A stretch of 64,000 nt of DNA from Chthoniobacterales bacterium (GCA_013821455.1 JACDGS010000004.1:62001-126000), one strand, 5' to 3'. Counted from the stretch's first letter, positions 53,281 to 62,172 are shown. A program made the numbers and translations. Notes: a model not told the origin generated them from the sequence alone.

Positions 53281-55392
53281 ATGGCCCGCGAATATACCCT
53301 CCAGCGCGCACCGGCCGCGACGGCTATCAACATCGATTACGCCGCCGAGCTAAACGAACAGCAATACGCTGCCGTTACGGCCACACCTGGCCCGCTCCTC
53401 GTCATCGCCGGCGCGGGTTCGGGCAAGACGCGCACACTTACTTATCGCGTCGCTTACCTGCTCGAAAACGGTGTCGATCCGCGCAACATTCTGCTTCTCA
53501 CTTTCACGAATAAAGCCGCGCGCCAGATGCTCGATCGCGTCGCTAATCTCCTGCCGGTCGATGCCAGCGGACTTTGGGGCGGCACCTTCCACTCCATCGG
53601 CAATCGCATGCTCCGGCGGCACGGCAGCGCGCTCGGTTTCTCCAGCGGCTTCACCATCATGGATCGCGAAGACCAGAAGGATTTGCTCAACTCGGTCGTC
53701 GCCGGCGCTGGGATCGACCCAAAAGAAATCCGTTTCCCGAAAGGCGACGTCCTCGCGGATATTTTCAGTTTCGTGGTCAACACCGAGCGCTCGATGGAGG
53801 AGTTGCTCGCGGAAAAATTTCCTTATTTTCTCCCGCTCCTCGAACAGATCAAAGACATCCACGCGCGCTACGAGCGGCGCAAAAAATCGACCAACTCGAT
53901 GGACTTCGACGACCTCCTGGAGAAGACGCTGCGCATGCTCCGCGAGCACGAGGAAGTCGCGGAGTTTTATCGGCGACAATTCCAATTCATCCTGGTGGAC
54001 GAATACCAGGACACGAACAAAATCCAAGCCGACCTCATCGATCTTCTCGCCGCCGAACATCAGAACGTCATGGTCGTCGGCGACGATGCGCAATCGATCT
54101 ATTCCTGGCGCGGCGCGAATTTCCAAAACATCCTCGCTTTCCCGCGGCGCTATCCAAACGCGCAGGTCTTCAAGATCGAAATCAACTACCGCAGCGTGCC
54201 GGAGATTTTGCACGTCGCGAACGCCGCCATCGCGCCCAACACGCAGCAGTTCCGCAAAAACCTGAGCGCCGCGCGCCTAACGAATCACGCCCGCCCGGCC
54301 ATGGTCGCGCTAAACGACGGCGGCGAGCAGGCCCTTTTCATCGCGCAACGCATCCTCGAATTGCGCGACGAAGGCGTCGAGCTGAACGAGATCGCCGTTC
54401 TCTACCGCGCGCATTATCACGCGGTCGAATTGCAGCTCGAACTCTCGCGCCGCGGCATTCCTTATCAGATCACAAGTGGCGTTCGATTTTTCGAACAGGC
54501 TCACATCAAAGACGTGGCCGCCTTCATCCGCTTCGTCGCTAACCCGCGTGACGAAGTCGGCTTCAAACGCATGATTCGTCTCCTTCCGGGCATCGGCGGC
54601 AAGAGCGCGGAGAGCCTCTGGCAAGGTTGGGAACGTTCGTTAGGCGAAGCAGCCGCGGGCGTCGGCCCGGTTGTAGCCGGGGCCGCTGACTCAGTTGTAG
54701 CCGGGGGCGTTGACCCCGGCCGTGAGGACGGTGCCGCAACCCTCGCCGGGGTCACCGCCCCCGGCTACAACATCGCCTTCGGCGACCGTCTGCGTGCCCT
54801 GCCGGTCCCCGCCCGCTCGAAAAAATCGTGGGAACAACTCGCTTACACCCTCGATGAAATCGCGCCCGACGGACAACCAAAGCAGCCGACCGAGATGATC
54901 ATGTCGATCGTCGAAGCGATCTACGATGACTATGCCAAAGCCAATTTCGCCAACTACGAATTGCGCAAGGAAGATCTGACCCAGCTCGCCGCCTTCGCGC
55001 GCCAGTTCAAAGACATCCACGAATTTCTCTCGCAGCTCGCGCTCATCAGCAACGTCGATGCCGAGCCCGCCGTGAATCAGGCGGGCGAAAAAGAAGCCGT
55101 AAATTTATCCTCCGTGCACCAGGCGAAAGGCCTGGAGTTTCACGCGGTCTTCGTCATTTGGCTGACCGACGGCATGTTCCCCAGCTCGCGCTCGCTCGAG
55201 ACGCGCGAGGCCATTGAAGAAGAACGCCGCCTCTTCTATGTCGCCGTCACGCGGGCGAAGGACGAACTCTATCTCACCTATCCGCACATGCGTTTGAACG
55301 CGGGCTATGGCGACATGTTTCAGCGGCCCTCGCGTTTCCTAAAAGAAATCCCGACGCAACTAGTCGAGGATTGGAACGTTAGGCGGCACTGA
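53281..55392 (+). CDS. UvrD/PcrA-type DNA helicase with an in-frame palindromic-repeat insert
   Basis: 703 residues from ATG 53281 (frame open from a TTG at 53158). Superfamily 1 helicase motifs in order: Q motif LNEQQYAAVTA, Walker A AGAGSGKT, LTFTNKAARQM (Ia), LVDEYQDTN (II), VVGDDAQSIYSWRGA (III), EINYRSVPEIL (IV), VNLSSVHQAKGLEF (V) and LFYVAVTRAKDEL (VI). At about residues 460-500, after the HhH-like LPGIGGKSAES, a Gly/Ala/Val/Pro-rich stretch is encoded by a palindromic repeat (54670-54771). The helicase probably still folds because the insert is at a 2B-domain edge. Function: unwinding in repair and replication. Confidence 0.92.
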   Translation: MAREYTLQRAPAATAINIDYAAELNEQQYAAVTATPGPLLVIAGAGSGKTRTLTYRVAYLLENGVDPRNILLLTFTNKAARQMLDRVANLLPVDASGLWGGTFHSIGNRMLRRHGSALGFSSGFTIMDREDQKDLLNSVVAGAGIDPKEIRFPKGDVLADIFSFVVNTERSMEELLAEKFPYFLPLLEQIKDIHARYERRKKSTNSMDFDDLLEKTLRMLREHEEVAEFYRRQFQFILVDEYQDTNKIQADLIDLLAAEHQNVMVVGDDAQSIYSWRGANFQNILAFPRRYPNAQVFKIEINYRSVPEILHVANAAIAPNTQQFRKNLSAARLTNHARPAMVALNDGGEQALFIAQRILELRDEGVELNEIAVLYRAHYHAVELQLELSRRGIPYQITSGVRFFEQAHIKDVAAFIRFVANPRDEVGFKRMIRLLPGIGGKSAESLWQGWERSLGEAAAGVGPVVAGAADSVVAGGVDPGREDGAATLAGVTAPGYNIAFGDRLRALPVPARSKKSWEQLAYTLDEIAPDGQPKQPTEMIMSIVEAIYDDYAKANFANYELRKEDLTQLAAFARQFKDIHEFLSQLALISNVDAEPAVNQAGEKEAVNLSSVHQAKGLEFHAVFVIWLTDGMFPSSRSLETREAIEEERRLFYVAVTRAKDELYLTYPHMRLNAGYGDMFQRPSRFLKEIPTQLVEDWNVRRH
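54670..54771. repeat. Palindromic repeat embedded in frame in the helicase gene
   Basis: Arms 54694-54719 and 54746-54771 match over 26 bases with one mismatch; each carries GTTGTAGCCGG and its reverse complement. A third partial copy of the left-arm word lies at 54670-54690. The insert adds no stop codon and no frameshift in the plus strand. Same style as intergenic palindromes elsewhere in the window. Confidence 0.9.
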
Positions 55393-55407
55393 GTTAAGAT
55401 CAAAATT

Positions 55408-55638
55408 ATGGCCTCATCTGTAGCGGAACTCGTAAGCAAAGCCCTTGCTCTCCCCAAGCCATCGCGCGCATTTCTCGCAGAGAAGTTGCTCGAAAGCCTC
55501 GACCGCGAAGATGATTTTCCGGTCTCACAGGAATGGCTCGAAGAAATTCGGAGACGCTGTGACGACATCGATTCCGGCAAAACAGACCTGATTGCGGCCG
55601 AGGAAGTTTTTGCCCAAATCCGCGCGCGACTAAAATGA
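55408..55638 (+). CDS. Addiction-module antitoxin component (TIGR02574 type)
   Basis: 76 residues. SVAELVSKALALPKPSRAFLAEKLLESL is the characteristic opening of the addiction-module component family; the acidic remainder ends RARLK. Its stop overlaps the toxin start (ATGA). Expected to bind and silence the ParE-like toxin and the promoter. Confidence 0.87.
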   Translation: MASSVAELVSKALALPKPSRAFLAEKLLESLDREDDFPVSQEWLEEIRRRCDDIDSGKTDLIAAEEVFAQIRARLK

Positions 55639-55934
55639 TCCGAGTCCGGTTTGACCCGCGAGCGCGGGAGGAGCTGGACGCCGCTATCGCCTACTACGAA
55701 GCCGCGCAGCCGGGACTGGGACGACGGTTTGCCGAAGCCATGGAGGTTGTTGTCTGGCGCGTGCAAAAAAATCCAGAGACATACCGGGTGATCGAGGGAG
55801 AAATACGCCAGGGCCGAGTCAGACGGTTCCCGTACGGCGTTGTTTTCAGGATTCATGGCGTGGATTTGGAAATCATCGCCGTGATGCACCTTCATCGGCG
55901 GCCGGGTTACTGGCGCTCGCGGATCGGCCGATGA
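55635..55934 (+). CDS. RelE/ParE-family toxin
   Basis: 99 residues. IRVRFDPRAREELDAAIAYYE, RFAEAMEVVVWRVQKNPETYRVI (in parts) and RRFPYGVVFRIHGVDLEIIAVMHLHRRPGYW (in parts) fit the ParE/RelE fold. RelE members cleave mRNA in the ribosome; ParE members poison gyrase; which applies is unknown. Its stop overlaps the malQ start by four bases. Confidence 0.88.
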   Translation: MIRVRFDPRAREELDAAIAYYEAAQPGLGRRFAEAMEVVVWRVQKNPETYRVIEGEIRQGRVRRFPYGVVFRIHGVDLEIIAVMHLHRRPGYWRSRIGR

Positions 55935-57619
55935 ATCTCACGCCTAACGAAAAGCTGGCCGGCGTCCTCGCGCCCCTTTTCGCGCTCCGCACCGAGACCG
56001 ATCTCGGCATCGGCGATGTCGCGGCTCTGCGCGAATTCATCATTTGGTCACGCGCGCTCGGCTTCCGGCTCGTGCAGCTTCTTCCCATCAACGAAACCGG
56101 CGGTGATAACAGTCCCTACAACGCCATCAGCTCACGCGCGCTCGATCCTACTACCATCCATTTGGCTCCGGGTTCGCCCATCGACCTGAGCGACGCCGCG
56201 ATCAATGAAGTTCTCCTCGCGGTTGACCTGCCGGCTTTGCGCCGTGGCCCCGTCCACTACGACATCGTTAAGTCGATCAAGAAAAAACTCCTCGAGCGCG
56301 CCTTTGCGAGTTTCCAAACAAAATCCCCTAACGACAACTTCAACGCCTTCTGCAGCGCGGAGCAATCCTGGCTCGAGAGCTACACGCTCTTTCGCGTTCT
56401 GATGGAACAAAACGGCGAACGGGAGACCTGGGACGAGTGGCCACAAAGCAGCATTAACGCCGCGCACCAATGGCTACACTCGTTAGGCAAGGATGAGCGC
56501 GAACGTTTCGAAGAGCGCCGTCAATTTTTTCGCTATGTCCAATGGGTCGCTTACGAACAGTGGCGCGAGGTAAAAAGATTCGCCGCAGAGCACGACGTTG
56601 CACTCATGGGCGACATCCCTTTCGGCGTTAGCTATTACAGCGCGGATGTCTTCGCCCATCCGGAAAGCTTCGCCCTCGACTGGTCCGGCGGGGCGCCACC
56701 CGAGCCTTACTTCAAAGACGACGAGTTCACCCAAAAGTGGGGCCAGAACTGGGGCATCCCCCTTTATCACTGGAGCGAGATGCGGACGAATAACTTCGCT
56801 TGGTGGCGTCAGCGCGTCCGCGGAGTGAAAGAAATCTTTCACATTTTCCGCATCGATCACGTCCTTGGCTTCTACCGCATTTACGCGTTCCCCTGGCGTC
56901 CCAGTCGGAATGTCGAAATCCTACCTCTCACCTGGGAAGAAATGCTCGCGCGTACCGGCGGCCGCTTCCCGCATTTCACTCCGCGCGACGACCAGAGCTG
57001 GGAAAACTGTGAGCAGAACCGCCGCGAAGGCGAGGAATATCTGCGTGTCGTGCTCGAGGAAGCCGGCGCCACTTGCGTCGTGGGCGAAGACCTGGGCACG
57101 GTCCCAAATTACGTCCGGCCAAACCTACACTCGTTAGGCATCGCCGGTTTTAAAATTCCGCAATGGGAAACCTTTCCCGACCAGCAGCCGGTCCCGGGCA
57201 GCGCTTATGAGCGACTCTCGGTCGCCACTTTTGCCACCCACGATCACAAACCTCTGCGCGCCCTGTGGGAAGATGCCTTCGAGAGAAAGACCGAAAGCTC
57301 CGCGCAGGCCCGGCACGACTTGGAGCAGATTGCCCGTTTCGCGAACGTACCTTTGCCTAACGAGTATAAGAGCTACGCTCACGATTTTTATCCGGTCATC
57401 TTCGAAGTATTATTCCGCAGTGACTCCTGGCTTGCCATCGTCATGATCACCGACTTGTTAGGCCGGAAGGATCGCTTCAACGTTCCCGGCACCGCAACGG
57501 ATTCCAACTGGAGCCGCCGTCTGCACACCACCGTGCGCAAGTTAGGCGGTGGTCATGCCCTCCGGGAACAACTCCGCCTCGTGCGCGATCTCCTGCAGCG
57601 CAGCGGGCGAACGCTCTAA
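55931..57619 (+). CDS. malQ: 4-alpha-glucanotransferase (amylomaltase)
   Basis: 562 residues, GH77. MNLTPNEKLAGVLAPLFAL, then LVQLLPINETGGDNSPYNAIS, WANGGAPPEP-like (here DWSGGAPPEPYFKDDEFTQKWGQNW, in parts), catalytic Asp in FRIDHVLGFYRI and Glu in VVGEDLGTVP. Rearranges alpha-1,4-glucans and maltodextrins; with glgC it fits glycogen turnover. The start codon overlaps the toxin gene stop, so it is coupled to the toxin-antitoxin pair. Confidence 0.95.
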   Translation: MNLTPNEKLAGVLAPLFALRTETDLGIGDVAALREFIIWSRALGFRLVQLLPINETGGDNSPYNAISSRALDPTTIHLAPGSPIDLSDAAINEVLLAVDLPALRRGPVHYDIVKSIKKKLLERAFASFQTKSPNDNFNAFCSAEQSWLESYTLFRVLMEQNGERETWDEWPQSSINAAHQWLHSLGKDERERFEERRQFFRYVQWVAYEQWREVKRFAAEHDVALMGDIPFGVSYYSADVFAHPESFALDWSGGAPPEPYFKDDEFTQKWGQNWGIPLYHWSEMRTNNFAWWRQRVRGVKEIFHIFRIDHVLGFYRIYAFPWRPSRNVEILPLTWEEMLARTGGRFPHFTPRDDQSWENCEQNRREGEEYLRVVLEEAGATCVVGEDLGTVPNYVRPNLHSLGIAGFKIPQWETFPDQQPVPGSAYERLSVATFATHDHKPLRALWEDAFERKTESSAQARHDLEQIARFANVPLPNEYKSYAHDFYPVIFEVLFRSDSWLAIVMITDLLGRKDRFNVPGTATDSNWSRRLHTTVRKLGGGHALREQLRLVRDLLQRSGRTL

Positions 57620-57654
57620 GAACAGCGCGTCGATCCCGTCCTCAGCGCACACAT

Positions 57655-57776
57655 TGTCATCCCGATCCGGCGAAGCGCGGAGAGGGACCCCGCAACTGCA
57701 ATCCACGCCTTTTCGTTAGGCGAAGCGCCGATTTGCATTGAGAGGTCCGTCGCCGTCTGCGCGACTCGGGATGACA
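57655..57776. repeat. Dispersed palindromic repeat, copy 7 (contains a nonamer)
   Basis: About 122 bp between malQ and mdh. Outer ends TGTCATCCCGA and TCGGGATGACA. An exact TCGTTAGGC lies inside at 57713, the only one within this repeat family here, showing that the two signals are separate layers. Confidence 0.8.
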
Positions 57777-57805
57777 ACTCGTCTATCTGTGGCTAAAGAA
57801 CACTC

Positions 57806-58792
57806 ATGAATTCACCTATCAAAGTCGCCGTCACCGGCGCGGCCGGCCAGATCGGCTACTCACTCCTCTTCCGCATCGCCTCGGGCTCGATGTTTGGCCC
57901 GGAGCAACCGGTCCACTTATCGCTCATCGAAATCCCACCGGCGCTCGGCGCGCTCGAAGGCGTCGTCATGGAACTGAACGATTGCGCTTTTCCCCTTCTC
58001 AAAGGCATCACTCCAACAGCCGACCTCGCGGAAGGCTTTCGCGACGTTAACTGGGCGCTTCTCGTCGGTAGCATCCCGCGCAAAGCCGGTATGGAACGCG
58101 GCGATTTGTTAGGCATCAACGGCAAGATCTTTATCGGCCAGGGCCAGGCGATCGAGAAAAACGCCGCCTCCGATGTGCGCGTGCTCGTTGTCGGCAACCC
58201 GTGTAACACCAATTGCCTCATCGCGATGAACAACGCGAAATCAGTGCCTAACGATCGCTGGTTTGCCATGACTCGTCTCGATGAAAACCGCGCCAAAGCT
58301 CAGCTCGCGCAAAAAGCTGGCGTCGCTATGACCGACATCTCCAACATGACTATCTGGGGCAACCATTCCGCGACTCAATATCCCGATTTCTACAATGCGA
58401 AAATAAAAGGTAAGAACGCCGACCAGGTCATAGCTGACGAGAGCTGGTTGCAGGAGACTTTCATTCCTACCGTGCAGCAACGCGGCGCAGCCATCATTAA
58501 AGCTCGCGGCTCCTCGTCTGCCGCTTCCGCCGCCAACGCGATCGTCGATACCGTGCGCAGCCTAACGAGTAAAACACCCGCGGACGATTGGTTCAGCGTC
58601 GCGGTCTGTTCTGATGGCAGTTATGGCGTGGAGCAAGGCCTGATCAGTTCTTTCCCCATCCGCACTGACGGGGATACGTGGAAAATCGTCCAGGATGTTC
58701 CAGTAAACGATTTCAGTCGCGGGAAAATCGACGCGTCTGTTAATGAGCTAAGCGAAGAAAAGGCGCTCGTGAAAGACCTACTCAGTCCTTGA
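57806..58792 (+). CDS. mdh: Malate dehydrogenase
   Basis: 328 residues, MDH of the cytosolic/Thermus type. [19 protein letters not shown] is the NAD loop; [25 protein letters not shown] (in parts), [16 protein letters not shown] is the substrate loop and the catalytic His is in [12 protein letters not shown] with Asp partner. TCA cycle enzyme, complementing gltA and sucCD in this window. Two exact nonamers (58246, 58560) are inside it and one (58794) follows its stop. Confidence 0.95.
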   Translation: MNSPIKVAVTGAAGQIGYSLLFRIASGSMFGPEQPVHLSLIEIPPALGALEGVVMELNDCAFPLLKGITPTADLAEGFRDVNWALLVGSIPRKAGMERGDLLGINGKIFIGQGQAIEKNAASDVRVLVVGNPCNTNCLIAMNNAKSVPNDRWFAMTRLDENRAKAQLAQKAGVAMTDISNMTIWGNHSATQYPDFYNAKIKGKNADQVIADESWLQETFIPTVQQRGAAIIKARGSSSAASAANAIVDTVRSLTSKTPADDWFSVAVCSDGSYGVEQGLISSFPIRTDGDTWKIVQDVPVNDFSRGKIDASVNELSEEKALVKDLLSP

Positions 58793-60343
58793 CTCGTTAG
58801 GCACGAGAACTTTGCGATGGAACAGTGTCGTTCCCGGCGGCAGACATTCCAGCCGGAGCGGTTCAAACTGCGCTGCTAGATAATCCCAAAGCAATCGATG
58901 AGTCGCGGAAAAGCGCAGATCGTCCCGGCGATCGAGCGAGGCCGTGGAGAGGAGAGCCCAGTTTACTTGCTTGCTGCCCAGTTCCTGAATTTCTCTCGTC
59001 TGCTGCGCAGCGGTCGCCGGGAGAAGGAAGTATAGTTCCTGCAAGGGCGAAGGCCGCCGCAAAATCGAGTAAAGCCCGGGCGTGAACGGAGCGATAAGAA
59101 GAGTGTCCTGTTGAGTAAAATTAATCTCCGCAAACTGCCGCAGACAGTTATAGAAACGCGCTTCCGCCGCCGGCAACAACACTTCGCCGCCGGCATCGAA
59201 TTCGATCCACGGCTCGCGGGAAATGAACCGCTGATAAAATGGATTCTGCCATAGACCGAGCGTGACCCCGGCCAATGCCAGAATGGGAACCAACGCCCAG
59301 AGTCTCCGCGCGGAGAATCCAACTGCCATCGTCCCCGCGCAGAGGCCGAGGATGAATGGATGAATTGCCTGTGCAAGGTGACTACTATCCGCGCGCGAGA
59401 AAGCGTGATGCATATAGAGCAGCCCGATAAAACTGCAGGCACCAAAGAGAGAATGCTTCTGCAAACGTTCTAGACTCATCCTCAGAAGCACCATGACGGC
59501 GCCGAGATAGAAAACTGGAAGAGCGAGAAAGAAGCATCCAAGCACTACGGAAGTTATCTTTGCCACTGCGTCGCCCGTATAGAAGACTCGCCAGAGCCAC
59601 GGGATAGGTATTCCGAGGTTTGTTCCATTGTGGAAGATGGATGCGAAGGAGTCGTAATAGGCTGCGGAAAAGCCCGGCACCAACAACAGCATAACGAACA
59701 AAGGAATCGCTCCAACGACGATACCACCGCCGAACCAGAGAATCCTTGTCAACGGAGTTTCATTTCGCTTTTTCCAGGATAACAAGAGGAGCAGTGCCCC
59801 GATCGCGATCAAGTTATAGACCGCATGATTACGGCCGAAGAATAGACATAAGCCTACAAAACATCCGGCCCCGAAAATACGATTGCGCGATGGCTCCTCG
59901 ATCATGCGCGTCGCCACCAAAACAGCCCCGAGAAGAAGAGTGTGGTCAAAGATTTTATGGGACGGAAACATCCAGACCGTCAGCATGAGCCCAACCAGAA
60001 AAAGTAGTTTCCAGTCAGCAGTTAGCCGACGCGCCGCAAACAACCCGCAGCAGAGACCCACCACCTGGCAAATAGTCTCCGAAAGCCGCAGGCCGACCAG
60101 GCCTTTGCCAAAGACAAAGCTGCCGATCGCGCACCAATAATACCGGCCCGGGTCATAGGCCTGAAAATCCCGCAATGGCACTTCGCCCGCGGCTGTCCGC
60201 TGCGCGCCATACCAAAGGAACCCTTCGTCGGCGAGATTAAGTCCCAGCCGTCCTTGAAGGAGATAAGAACTACCCGCGAGAGTCAGTGCTATAAGTAAAA
60301 CGAACCACCTCGAGAGATTTAACCGTGAGTTAGTCCCACTCAC
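58778..60343 (-). CDS. Polytopic membrane protein, ArnT/GT39-like
   Basis: 521 residues with about ten membrane segments. Near the N terminus [34 protein letters not shown] is the acidic periplasmic loop of GT-C glycosyltransferases (a DxE/DExxWY-like pattern). C-terminal part without known motif. Probably transfers a sugar or builds surface glycan. Its stop overlaps the convergent mdh 3' end by 15 bases, and its start overlaps the RffA-type gene (ATGA). Confidence 0.7.
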   Translation of the reverse strand: MSGTNSRLNLSRWFVLLIALTLAGSSYLLQGRLGLNLADEGFLWYGAQRTAAGEVPLRDFQAYDPGRYYWCAIGSFVFGKGLVGLRLSETICQVVGLCCGLFAARRLTADWKLLFLVGLMLTVWMFPSHKIFDHTLLLGAVLVATRMIEEPSRNRIFGAGCFVGLCLFFGRNHAVYNLIAIGALLLLLSWKKRNETPLTRILWFGGGIVVGAIPLFVMLLLVPGFSAAYYDSFASIFHNGTNLGIPIPWLWRVFYTGDAVAKITSVVLGCFFLALPVFYLGAVMVLLRMSLERLQKHSLFGACSFIGLLYMHHAFSRADSSHLAQAIHPFILGLCAGTMAVGFSARRLWALVPILALAGVTLGLWQNPFYQRFISREPWIEFDAGGEVLLPAAEARFYNCLRQFAEINFTQQDTLLIAPFTPGLYSILRRPSPLQELYFLLPATAAQQTREIQELGSKQVNWALLSTASLDRRDDLRFSATHRLLWDYLAAQFEPLRLECLPPGTTLFHRKVLVPNESRTE

Positions 60344-61473
60344 GAAAAGCGAAATTCACGGAGTGCTGCTATTACTTCTTCCTGCTCCGCTTCGGTCATG
60401 CCGGTATAGAAAGGCAGGCGCAACAGCCGATCACTTGTGTCCTCTGTCACCGGACAGTCTCCCTCTTTCCCGCCAAATTCTCTACCCATCGCAGAAAGGT
60501 GCAGCGGCAGATAATGAAAGACGCTGTAAATGCCACGCGACGTCAGGTGCGCCATTAAAGCCTCGCGCGTTTCTAACGAGGGCAAGACGAGAAAATACAT
60601 ATGATAGGGTTGCGCGCAGTGCGGGGGAACGAACGGCACCTGGATACCATGCTCCGCGGCCCAATTTTTGAGCTGCGCATCGTAGGATTCCCAGACCCGT
60701 TTCCGGTTCGCTTGAATCGTTTCGCGATCCTCTAGTTGAGCGCAGAGGAAGGCGGCCAGGATATCGGACGGCAGATAGCTGGAGCCGACATCCACCCAGG
60801 TATATTTATCCACCTGACCGCGAAAGAAGCGGCTGCGATTCGTTCCCTTCTCTCGGATGATTTCGGCCCGTTCGATGTACTGCCGATCATTGATCAAGAG
60901 AGCGCCGCCTTCACCGCAGATGAAATTCTTCGTCTCATGAAAGCTAAGCGACGCCAGCGCGCCGAAAGTCCCGAGATAGCGACCGCGATAACTGCCGAAA
61001 AGACCATGAGCATTATCTTCCACCACCGGCACATTATATTTGCGACTTAATTCAAGGATGGCATCCATCTCACAACCGACCCCGGCATAGTGCACGACGA
61101 CGATCGCCTTTGTTTTACTCGTTAGGCTTCTCTCTATCTGTGTTTCGTCGATATTCAGCGTATCCGGCCTGATATCGACAAAGACCGGCCGCGCCCCGCG
61201 CAGAACAAAAGCATTGGCGGTTGAGACAAAGGTAAAGGACGGAAGAATGACTTCATCGCCGGGCTCAATGCGCAGAAGGAGGGCCGTCATCTCCAACGCG
61301 TGAGTGCATGAGGTCGTCAGTAAAGCCTTGGGAAGACCTAACTCTTTTTCAAGCAAGCCATGGCACTTTTGCGTGAAAACGCCGTCGCCCGAGATACGCC
61401 AATGACCGATCGCTTCCTGGATGAACTCCAACTCCTTTCCAGAAACGAAGGGGCGATTAAATGGAATGTGCAA
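60340..61473 (-). CDS. rffA: dTDP-4-amino-4,6-dideoxygalactose transaminase (WecE/RffA family)
   Basis: 377 residues of the DegT/DnrJ/EryC1/StrS class. IPFNRPFVSGKELEFIQEA opens the fold; the PLP Lys is in SLSFHETKNFICGEGGAL; DVGSSYLPSDILAAFLCAQLE and PYHMYFLVLPS are characteristic of RffA/WecE. Uses PLP to aminate dTDP-4-keto-6-deoxyglucose for surface glycans such as enterobacterial common antigen. The next gene is coupled by an ATGA overlap. Confidence 0.9.
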   Translation of the reverse strand: MHIPFNRPFVSGKELEFIQEAIGHWRISGDGVFTQKCHGLLEKELGLPKALLTTSCTHALEMTALLLRIEPGDEVILPSFTFVSTANAFVLRGARPVFVDIRPDTLNIDETQIERSLTSKTKAIVVVHYAGVGCEMDAILELSRKYNVPVVEDNAHGLFGSYRGRYLGTFGALASLSFHETKNFICGEGGALLINDRQYIERAEIIREKGTNRSRFFRGQVDKYTWVDVGSSYLPSDILAAFLCAQLEDRETIQANRKRVWESYDAQLKNWAAEHGIQVPFVPPHCAQPYHMYFLVLPSLETREALMAHLTSRGIYSVFHYLPLHLSAMGREFGGKEGDCPVTEDTSDRLLRLPFYTGMTEAEQEEVIAALREFRFS

Positions 61474-61512
61474 GAAAGGGCACCTTTCCCGTAAACAAGT
61501 TAGGCGCTGCGC

Positions 61513-61911
61513 TCAGCCACGGCTGCCGACAACGATACCCACCATCACCAAGGCTACTCCGACAACCTTCGGAATCGTCAGCGCTTCATGAAAAAAAACC
61601 GAACTCAGAATTAGCACGAGCAGGAATGACGAACTCATGAAGGGATAGGCATAACTTAACTCAAACTTTGTCAGGGCGGCCATCCAGCAGAGGAAGGCGA
61701 GAAAACCCGCGCCCACTCCGCTTAAAATCCAGGGATTCCAAATTTGACCAACAAGGAAAAGGATCTTGGGTGCGAATCCAGCAGGAAGGACGCCTGCCTT
61801 AGCGATTTGCCATTTAAGTACGATTTGCCCAAAGACAGTGAGTAACACCGTCCCAAGGATGGCGGCGTAGCCTGTGAGGGCGTCTGGCGATGGCTGGTTC
61901 CATTTCGTCAT
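61513..61911 (-). CDS. Small four-TM transporter of the EamA/ArnE-like group
   Basis: 132 residues with four membrane segments. GYAAILGTVLLTVFGQIVLKWQ and ELSYAYPFMSSSFLLVLILSS resemble half-sized EamA/SMR proteins such as ArnE/ArnF, which flip undecaprenyl-linked amino sugars. Adjacent to an amino-sugar transaminase, so it may flip a lipid-linked sugar. Confidence 0.7.
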   Translation of the reverse strand: MTKWNQPSPDALTGYAAILGTVLLTVFGQIVLKWQIAKAGVLPAGFAPKILFLVGQIWNPWILSGVGAGFLAFLCWMAALTKFELSYAYPFMSSSFLLVLILSSVFFHEALTIPKVVGVALVMVGIVVGSRG

Positions 61912-61991
61912 GGTCTTGTGGCATTACAACACCACGCCGCGGAAATCAATTCAGGTTCTTTTCGAGAAGAAAGCTATCGCGCCGTAGAGCA

Positions 61992-62107
61992 TGTCATCCT
62001 GAGCGGGCGAAGCGCGGCGAAGGACCCCGCAGGCGTCCTTCGGAGTCACTTACCATAGGCAACGTCGATTTACGCTTGTGGGGTCCCTCGCTTCGCTCGG
62101 GATGACA
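61992..62107. repeat. Dispersed palindromic repeat, copy 8
   Basis: About 116 bp, arms TGTCATCCTGAGCGGGCG and TCGCTCGGGATGACA. It sits between two minus-strand genes in the surface-polysaccharide cluster. Confidence 0.85.
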
Positions 62108-62172
62108 CGCTCTTTCTCTTTCCAAGATCGCCTCTATCCTACCGCAGATCCCCTGGAGAGGCGCCTCTCTCT

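Larger units (their letters stand above)
1089..61127. repeat. Nonamer TCGTTAGGC / GCCTAACGA, about 82 exact copies
   Basis: Hand count. TCGTTAGGC starts at 1413, 7262, 8617, 8836, 8976, 9187, 9986, 9996, 10467, 10578, 12268, 13430, 13548, 14925, 15155, 22525, 22886, 23161, 24212, 24673, 25208, 26610, 27175, 27300, 28479, 28695, 29016, 29271, 30208, 30445, 31081, 31109, 32280, 32426, 34709, 36174, 37472, 45399, 45705, 50802, 51228, 52394, 54637, 56480, 57131, 57713, 58794, 61119. GCCTAACGA starts at 1089, 7365, 8277, 8681, 10864, 11412, 11910, 12808, 16020, 16515, 17851, 18816, 19125, 19685, 20510, 23370, 27767, 31630, 31735, 32982, 35518, 40464, 43738, 45625, 45764, 47143, 47388, 52473, 53149, 54275, 55942, 57355, 58246, 58560. 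About 25 more differ at one position, mostly the first or last base. Chance expectation for one 9-mer on both strands is about 0.5. Confidence 0.9.

Noticed and set aside
1089-61127. Nonamer as a codon-usage artefact or a shared peptide motif
   Set aside because: It occurs on both strands, in at least four different reading-frame contexts and in intergenic DNA and RNA genes, so no single peptide or codon pair explains it.
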